Shown here piece by piece: positions 32,889 through 37,820 of a stretch of 37,820 nt of DNA. Both the position numbers and the translations under genes were made by a program. This stretch comes from Victivallales bacterium (GTDB lineage Bacteria > Verrucomicrobiota > Lentisphaeria > Oligosphaerales > Lenti-02): assembly GCA_003245525.1 (NCBI GenBank), contig QKCY01000077.1, positions 1-37,820 on the forward strand. Reading direction: 5' to 3'. Position 1 is the first letter of the stretch; every line of letters begins with the position of its first letter. Under the pieces are notes generated by a model that saw only the letters and a list, made by a program, of their open reading frames with translations, was not told the DNA's origin and did not search any database.

Positions 32889-33713
32889 ATGGCATTTGTC
32901 ATCTACATCCTCTCGGTGCTCGTCCTCTTCTTCCTGGCGGGGGCGGTGCCGGTGCACGGAGTGCCGCCGACAGAGATCTTCCGCTCGCCGGTCTTCATCG
33001 CGTTGATGGGAACCGTCTGCGGGGGGTGCGTGGTGGCCATCGGTATGCGGAGACGGTGGCAGCGGCCAGGCTTCGTGCTCTGCCATCTCGGGGTGGTGCT
33101 CGTCTGTGTCGGCGCCCTCGTCGGCTATGGCTGGGGCAAACAGTCCGGCTTCCGCACCCCGGTCTCCGCCGAGCATGCCACGGACGCGCTGCCGCGCGCC
33201 GACGGAACCTCCATCCCGCTCGGGTTCCAGCTCGCCGTCGTCGCCGCCAAGGCCGACTACTACCCCCCCAAGGCCTACAACATGTTCGCCCCCCCGGAGT
33301 ACGACTTCGTCCGCGAGGTGGCGATCCTCCCCGATGACACCCTTGATCTGCCGCCTGAACTCCAACCCGCCCCGGACGCGCTACGCGACGAGAAGGGCAA
33401 GTGGTCTTCCCACACGGTCCTGAGCAACGGCAACATGCTCCAGATCGTGCCCCCGACCGCCAAGTACTACGAGGCCACCCTCCGGTTCATGCACGACGAT
33501 GCGGCCTCGGATACCCGGGTGACGAAGGTGAACCATCCGGTGACCTACCGCGGCTGGCGCTTCTACCTCATGGACTACTCCACCGATCCCTACCTGACCG
33601 TCTCCCTCTCCGCCCGGCACGATCCGGGACGGCTCTGGGTCATTGTCGGCATCTGGGTACTCATCGTCGGCACGGCCTGGCTGTGCTGGATCCCGCGGAG
33701 GCAGGCAGCATGA
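32889..33713 (+). CDS. resB: ResB-like cytochrome c biogenesis protein (short form)
   Basis: ResB (Ccs1) forms with CcsA the System II synthetase that carries haem outward and joins it to CXXCH motifs. The 274-residue protein is shorter than most ResB proteins (over 400). It keeps three N-terminal spans (about 3-20, 35-52, 60-82), the third with H66 in 'VLCHLG', a large external domain ending 'NHPVTYRGWRFYLMDYSTDP' (215-234) with H216, and a last span (249-268). The family call rests on this tail and on context. AGGA at 32876-32879 supports the start. Its stop overlaps the CcsA start (ATGA), showing translational coupling. Confidence 0.87.
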   Translation: MAFVIYILSVLVLFFLAGAVPVHGVPPTEIFRSPVFIALMGTVCGGCVVAIGMRRRWQRPGFVLCHLGVVLVCVGALVGYGWGKQSGFRTPVSAEHATDALPRADGTSIPLGFQLAVVAAKADYYPPKAYNMFAPPEYDFVREVAILPDDTLDLPPELQPAPDALRDEKGKWSSHTVLSNGNMLQIVPPTAKYYEATLRFMHDDAASDTRVTKVNHPVTYRGWRFYLMDYSTDPYLTVSLSARHDPGRLWVIVGIWVLIVGTAWLCWIPRRQAA

Positions 33714-34501
33714 CGGCGAACGACCTCGTCACCGCCCTGATTGTCACCGCCTGCCTCGGCTACGGTCTCTGCTTCGTCTCGCTGCTTGGCGGCTGCAAAT
33801 GGGTGGCCCGCCCCCTCGGCATCGCGGCCTGGGCAGCCAACCTGGCAGTCTTCGTCCTGAACTGGAGACATGTGGGACATCCGCCCTTCGGCAGCATGTA
33901 CCAGGTGCAAGTGGTGCTGGGGCTCTGCTTCCTGCCCCTTTTCCTGATCCTTCGGCAGGGGGGCGGTTTCGGCTGGCTGGCCCCGCATTTCAGCATGGCT
34001 TCTTGCCTGCCCATGATCGGCACGTTGTTCATGGAGCGCGACCTGGGCTGGAAACGGATGCCCGCCCTCCAGTCGCCTTGGTTCGTCCCCCATGTCTTCA
34101 GCTACATGGTCTCCTACGCCCTGCTGACGGTGGCCTTCGTGGCCCTCGTCTACGGGCTCTTCCGCCATTCATTCCTTTCCGACGACACCGTGCTCGAACG
34201 GACGCGCAAGGCCATCTACGCCGTGACCCGGCTCGCCTTCCCCCTGCTCACCTTCGGTCTGCTCTCCGGCGCGCTCTGGGCCGAGGAAGCCTGGGGTGCC
34301 TACTGGTCCTGGGACCCGAAGGAGACCTGGTCGCTGATCACCTGGACCCTCTACCTCGTCTACTTTCACGCCCGGCTCTCGCGCCGCACCCGCAGGTACG
34401 AGCTCGCCGCCCATCTCCTGGCCTTCGTGGCCCTGGTCACCACCTTCGTGCTGGTCAACCTTCTGCCGAAGTTCGGCGGCGGCATGCACAGCTACACCTA
34501 G
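33710..34501 (+). CDS. ccsA: Cytochrome c assembly protein CcsA/ResC
   Basis: The 263-residue integral membrane protein has about eight spans and belongs to the haem-handling family CcsA/CcmC/CcmF. The signature WWD motif is intact: 'WGAYWSWDPKETWSLITW' (195-212). Likely haem-ligand His residues are H128 ('WFVPHVFSYM') and H260 in 'GGGMHSYT'. With the ResB-like partner it would ligate haem to the di-haem protein encoded upstream, outside the membrane. The start overlaps the upstream stop by four bases. No separate thiol-reducing gene (ResA/CcdA) is present. Confidence 0.95.
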   Translation: MTANDLVTALIVTACLGYGLCFVSLLGGCKWVARPLGIAAWAANLAVFVLNWRHVGHPPFGSMYQVQVVLGLCFLPLFLILRQGGGFGWLAPHFSMASCLPMIGTLFMERDLGWKRMPALQSPWFVPHVFSYMVSYALLTVAFVALVYGLFRHSFLSDDTVLERTRKAIYAVTRLAFPLLTFGLLSGALWAEEAWGAYWSWDPKETWSLITWTLYLVYFHARLSRRTRRYELAAHLLAFVALVTTFVLVNLLPKFGGGMHSYT

Positions 34502-34610
34502 TGCACCGGCCAGAATGCTCGGGCTACCAGTCCTGAATCTGACCGCAGTCCAACCTATCAATCCGGCCAGACTCTGGTTCCCGGAGAGTCTTGCTGTCCC
34601 CTCCCCCGCC

Positions 34611-34716
34611 CGCAACCCCAGTGGGGTTACGTCCCCTAGCCCAGCTTGAGCCACCACCCACGCCACGGACAAAGCCAGCCCCTGCAATCCCGTCGGGATT
34701 GCGTCCCCTAGCCCAG
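34611..34716. repeat. Two copies of a hairpin + CGTCCCCTAGCCCAG module
   Basis: Hairpin AACCCC/GGGGTT (34614-34619 with 34623-34628) and hairpin GCAATCCC/GGGATTGC (34684-34691 with 34695-34702) are each followed by the same 15 bases, CGTCCCCTAGCCCAG (34630-34644 and 34702-34716). The loop and arm bases differ while pairing is kept, which suggests the fold is selected. Confidence 0.8.
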
Positions 34717-34747
34717 GGTTGTCCCGCCACTGCGGGACTACCCTGGG
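34712..34747. repeat. Nested hairpin A
   Basis: Outer arms CCCAGGGT (34712-34719) and ACCCTGGG (34740-34747) enclose inner arms TCCCGC (34722-34727) and GCGGGA (34732-34737). The same outer arms recur in hairpin B with different inner arms. Confidence 0.85.
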
Positions 34748-34768
34748 ACCGGGCGTCCCTTCTGATTC

Positions 34769-34826
34769 CCAACCCCAACCGGGGTTGCGTCAGGCAACGG
34801 GACGACGCAACCCCGGTTGGGGTTGG
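34769..34826. repeat. Perfect 23-base inverted repeat
   Basis: The arms at 34769-34791 and 34804-34826 are exact reverse complements with a 12-base loop. Each arm itself contains the palindrome-like core AACCCCAACCGGGGTT. It is the longest exact inverted repeat I found in the window. Confidence 0.92.
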
Positions 34827-34846
34827 TAGGGAATAACCAACTCCTA

Positions 34847-34883
34847 CCCAGGGTAGGCCCGCGTACCGCGGGCCAACCCTGGG
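34847..34883. repeat. Nested hairpin B
   Basis: Outer arms CCCAGGGT (34847-34854) and ACCCTGGG (34876-34883) enclose GCCCGCG (34857-34863) and CGCGGGC (34867-34873). It repeats the architecture of hairpin A with a changed inner stem. Confidence 0.85.
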
Positions 34884-34966
34884 CTATCGGATACAGCCCC
34901 CTTGGGGCAGATACCCCAAGACGTCGATCCAGAAACGCCAACGGACAACCCAGCCTGGGAAATGCA

Positions 34967-36820
34967 CTACCTGCCTTTCGGTACGACCAGTTCGAAGGCG
35001 GCTTCCGTGATCTTCGCGCCGGGCGCGGCCATGGGGATGACGGTCCGGCCATAGACCCGGTAGCGGTCGAAGATCACGCCCGCCGCCCCGGTCTTCGCGT
35101 GCAGCCCGATGCCGAGTTCCACCACGCCCTGCTGGGCTGGCGGCACCGTGACCGGCAGGTTCATCCACTCGAATCCCCGCATGTCCTTCTCCCAACGGGG
35201 ACAGGAGGAATCGTCCCGCAATTCGCAGCCCTTCAGCATGAACTCTATCTCGGCCTGATCGGCCCGGACCAGGGGGATGCGGAAGATGGCCTGCCCGTTC
35301 GCGGGCAGTTCCACCCCCGCGAACCGTTTGCCAATCACGGTGCCGTCGGGGGGAATCTCCTGAATCTGGGCGCCGCCTACCCCGCCGAGCGGACCGTGAT
35401 CCTCGTAGACTACCCGGTCGGGCAAGTCGACCCGGACGCCGTCGGGACGGAGCCTGCGCATCATCCCGGCCTCGTACTGCTCCTGATAGGTCTGGAAGGC
35501 CGTGCAGACCACGAAAACCGCTGCCAGGGCGGCCAGCGCGAGCACCAGTCGTTGCCGCCGTCCCTTCTCGCCCTGGGCCCGGCGGAACCGGCGGATGCCC
35601 ACCATCACCCCGTTGCCGGCGAACAGGCACAGCCACGGCACCATGGGCACCCGGAAGCGGGCCAGCACGTAGAACAGCACCGTCCCCGCGCAGTACATCA
35701 GCACCGCGAAGTAGAGATACAGCCGCCCCGGCGAGCGCCAGCGCCAGGAGAAGAGCATCCCGAACACCCCCAGCGTCCCGATCACGGCGAAACCGAGCAG
35801 GATCGGTAGCTTCAGGAGCAGACTCTTCGCGCCATGGTAGGAGTAGATCACGTTGTTCGGAATCTCCTCCCGGTTCCAGAAGAGCAGCAGGGTCCGGAAC
35901 TTGAGTTCCCCGAACACCAAGGGTTCCCGCCTGGCCCACCCCAGCATCTGGTGCAGCACCGACACCCGCTGTCCGTCCGGCAGATTGGCCAGCCGCATCG
36001 CCTCGTGGTAGCTGGGCGGGTACTCCAACCCGCCGGGAGGCGCTTCGGGGGTGTTGCCCAGCGCCAACACGGCATCCATCGCCGAAGAGGGGCCAATCCA
36101 GCGTCCATAGTGGTGGTAGTTGCGCAGGGAGAAGGGCAACTGGGGCAGATAGACCACCGCCAGGAACGCCACCGCCAGACCGACTGCCAGACCCGGTTGC
36201 CGCCGATGCCGCCAGCCCAGCACAGCCAGCAGCCCCGGCACCAGCAGCAGCACGTTGCCGCGGGTCAGGGTTGCCGCCGACGCCACCAGCGCCAGCACCA
36301 GCCACCGCCACCAGCGCGGCCGCTGCCAGGCCACCACGGCCAGATAGACCAGCAGGGCCATCCAGAAGGCCTGCAAGGTCGCCATCAGCAGGAACGGCGT
36401 GTAGAAGATGGAGAACCGCGCCAGCGCCAACAAGGCCGCCGCCACGATCCCCGCCCGCCGTCCGAACAACCGCGCCCCGGCCAGTCCGGTCAGCCAAACC
36501 GCCCCCGTCCCCAGCAGCGTCTGCACCAGGAGCACTCCCCAGACCGACTTGGCCGTCAGCAGGTAGACCACCGGCAGGAACACCGCGTAGTAGAGGGGCT
36601 GGTAGTAGAAGAACTCCGGCCACTTCCCGTCCAGAATCTCGCGGGCGATCCGCTGGTAGGTCGCCATATCGGTCGTCACCGCAGGCTGCCGCACGGCCCC
36701 GGTCCCGCTGAGTTCCCAGCAGACGATGAGCCGCAACAGGAACGCCACCCCAGCCACGGCGGCGAGGACCAGCAGGAACCGGCGGGTGCGAGCGGAAACA
36801 GCCAAACGGGAAGGAATCAT
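34967..36820 (-). CDS. GT39/GT83-type membrane glycosyltransferase
   Basis: The 617-residue protein has about ten to twelve membrane spans in its first 430 residues, starting at 'RRFLLVLAAVAGVAFLLRLIVCW'. The first external loop carries an acidic site, D51 in 'VTTDMATYQRIAREILDG', as in dolichyl/undecaprenyl-phosphate-sugar-dependent transferases (PMT/ArnT type). 'PLYYAVFLPVVYLL' and 'RFSIFYTPFLLMATLQAFWMALLVYLAV' also fit. The last 190 residues form an external beta-rich domain. It would transfer a lipid-linked sugar to a surface acceptor; which one is unknown. The start is ATG 36820, with GGAG six bases upstream; the upstream in-frame extension is not membrane-like. Confidence 0.87.
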   Translation of the reverse strand: MIPSRLAVSARTRRFLLVLAAVAGVAFLLRLIVCWELSGTGAVRQPAVTTDMATYQRIAREILDGKWPEFFYYQPLYYAVFLPVVYLLTAKSVWGVLLVQTLLGTGAVWLTGLAGARLFGRRAGIVAAALLALARFSIFYTPFLLMATLQAFWMALLVYLAVVAWQRPRWWRWLVLALVASAATLTRGNVLLLVPGLLAVLGWRHRRQPGLAVGLAVAFLAVVYLPQLPFSLRNYHHYGRWIGPSSAMDAVLALGNTPEAPPGGLEYPPSYHEAMRLANLPDGQRVSVLHQMLGWARREPLVFGELKFRTLLLFWNREEIPNNVIYSYHGAKSLLLKLPILLGFAVIGTLGVFGMLFSWRWRSPGRLYLYFAVLMYCAGTVLFYVLARFRVPMVPWLCLFAGNGVMVGIRRFRRAQGEKGRRQRLVLALAALAAVFVVCTAFQTYQEQYEAGMMRRLRPDGVRVDLPDRVVYEDHGPLGGVGGAQIQEIPPDGTVIGKRFAGVELPANGQAIFRIPLVRADQAEIEFMLKGCELRDDSSCPRWEKDMRGFEWMNLPVTVPPAQQGVVELGIGLHAKTGAAGVIFDRYRVYGRTVIPMAAPGAKITEAAFELVVPKGR

Positions 36821-36975
36821 GGGCTTCTCCAACGGGTTCGGAATCAGCCACACCTTACGCCGTGCTCGGTGCCCGCACAAGGGGCGGCAATCGTTCCGCC
36901 GGGGGTCGCGCGCGGGAAGGGGGTGGCTATAGTGAGGTATTCCGTCTACCGCAGCAACCAGCCAACCAGGCCTCC

Positions 36976-37820
36976 ATGACCCTTGCAACCGAGCGTTTTT
37001 TCGGGCCGGACACGCCCTTGCGCCACGCCGCCGAAGTCGGCGGCCGCGAGTACGAGGAGCGCCCGCAACAACGGCAGATGGCCGTTGAAGTGGCCCACCA
37101 CCTCGAAGACAACCGCCACCTGCTGATCGAGGCCCCGACCGGGGTCGGCAAGACCTTCGCCTATCTGGTTCCGGCCATCCACTACGCGCTGGAGCGCAAG
37201 GCCCCGGTGGTGATCAGCACCCACACCATCAGTCTCCAGGAGCAGATTCTGGACAAGGATGTGCCGGTGCTCCAGGAACTACTCGGCACCGAGTTCCGGG
37301 CCACCGTCGCCAAGGGCCGCAGCAACTACCTCTGCCTGCGCCGCCTGAACATGCTGGCCGAGATCGACCAGGCCCTCCTGCCCGGCGCGGCCGTGACCGA
37401 GATCGACCAGATCTGCACCTGGGCGCGGACCAGCGAGGAAGGCACCCTCGGCGATTTCGGGTCGGTGCCCAGCGAGGGCATCTGGGAGGGCGTCTGCTGC
37501 GAACGAGGAAACTGCCTGAGCGCCCAATGTCCCTTCTACCGCCGCTGTTTCCTGTTCCGCGCCCGCCGCCAGTTGCAGAACGTCCAGATCGTGGTGGCCA
37601 ACCACGCCCTCTTCTTCAGCGATCTGGCGATGAAGATGGAAAGCACCGAGGAGGAGACGGTGGGCGTTCTGCCTGCCTATTGCGCCGTGGTGCTCGACGA
37701 GGCCCACACCATCGAGGACTGCGCCTCCTCCCATCTGGGCATCCGGGTGGGTTCCTGGAGTCTCGGGCGCATCCTCCGCCGTCTCTTCGACGACAAGCGC
37801 GACCGGGGGCTGCTCAAGGA
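36976..37820 (+). CDS. dinG: DinG/XPD-type iron-sulfur helicase (3' end cut by window)
   Basis: The 281 visible residues are the N-terminal part of a superfamily 2 DNA helicase. Walker A is 'EAPTGVGKT' (52-60), motif Ia is 'VISTHTISLQEQIL', and the DEAH box is at 241-244 ('VVLDEAHTIEDCAS'). The iron-sulfur insert is indicated by C120 ('NYLCLRRL') and the cluster C174/C175, C180, C185, C191. Such enzymes unwind 5'-tailed duplexes, R-loops and D-loops, aiding repair and replication through transcription. It is divergent from the GT39-type gene with 155 bases between starts. No stop occurs before the window edge, so the rest lies outside. The ribosome-binding site is weak. Confidence 0.92.
   Translation, partial: MTLATERFFGPDTPLRHAAEVGGREYEERPQQRQMAVEVAHHLEDNRHLLIEAPTGVGKTFAYLVPAIHYALERKAPVVISTHTISLQEQILDKDVPVLQELLGTEFRATVAKGRSNYLCLRRLNMLAEIDQALLPGAAVTEIDQICTWARTSEEGTLGDFGSVPSEGIWEGVCCERGNCLSAQCPFYRRCFLFRARRQLQNVQIVVANHALFFSDLAMKMESTEEETVGVLPAYCAVVLDEAHTIEDCASSHLGIRVGSWSLGRILRRLFDDKRDRGLLK

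Larger units (their letters stand above)
34502..34966. other. Intergenic region filled with nested hairpins
   Basis: This 465-base gap separates the convergent ccsA and GT39-type genes and has no credible gene. From 34611 to 34883 it consists almost entirely of palindromic modules, listed separately. None ends in a T-run on either strand, though the hairpins could still shape transcript 3' ends. The first 100 bases hold nothing I recognise. Confidence 0.75.

Noticed and set aside
34611-34883. CRISPR array
   Set aside because: Repeats are palindromic modules of differing sequence and uneven spacing, with no uniform spacers and no cas genes nearby.
34817-35809. 330-codon plus-strand frame
   Set aside because: Starts within the hairpin array and then runs antisense to the GT39-type gene; no ribosome-binding site or motif.

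Overview
The window is a high-GC bacterial chromosome segment whose gene content points to the PVC superphylum (Lentisphaerota, Verrucomicrobiota or Planctomycetota), with Lentisphaerota-like bacteria my best guess. The pointers are several uroporphyrinogen-decarboxylase-like (URO-D) proteins, many secreted carbohydrate-active enzymes, a zinc-ribbon Ser/Thr kinase, sugar-phosphate isomerase-like TIM barrels, secreted proteins with a Ca-binding loop and a 'PGWNLLGF' tail, and GC-rich hairpin arrays between genes. This placement is inference; no rRNA or tRNA gene was seen.

Layout. 1-4654: a secreted cohesin-like protein converging on a 1144-residue secreted glycan-active candidate. 4771-6937: mnmE and a TIM-barrel isomerase. 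6938-7642: an intergenic hairpin cluster. 7643-10650 (minus): two URO-D-like genes separated by a 220-residue unknown protein, divergent from a heparinase-like gene (10804-12579) that has a clear promoter. 12584-13559 (minus): the best-resolved regulatory unit here, a promoter, fluoride riboswitch and intrinsic terminator ahead of crcB and a DUF190 gene. 13591-21148 (minus): a TIM-barrel protein, a short RpoD-family sigma factor with a near-consensus promoter and a strong terminator, a membrane Ser/Thr kinase, a secreted SGNH hydrolase and a third URO-D-like gene.

21569-34501 (plus): a B12-binding radical SAM protein with a GT4 glycosyltransferase, a sialidase-like BNR protein, two small membrane proteins that look like paralogues (one fused to HEAT repeats), nagA-dxs, and a cytochrome set made of a secreted beta-propeller/di-haem peroxidase-like protein followed by ResB-like and CcsA System II haem-attachment proteins. 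34502-34966 holds a dense array of nested hairpins. It is followed by a GT39-type membrane glycosyltransferase (minus) and a DinG-type helicase (plus) cut by the window edge.

How the parts fit. The secreted or glycan-related enzymes (GH/lyase-like toroids, sialidase-like protein, SGNH esterase, NagA, TIM-barrel isomerases) suggest a degrader of complex, amino-sugar-containing polysaccharides. The cytochrome genes form a self-contained unit, since the CXXCH protein needs the haem ligation machinery encoded directly behind it. The fluoride unit is a complete sensor-exporter module. Most other genes are housekeeping or of unknown role.
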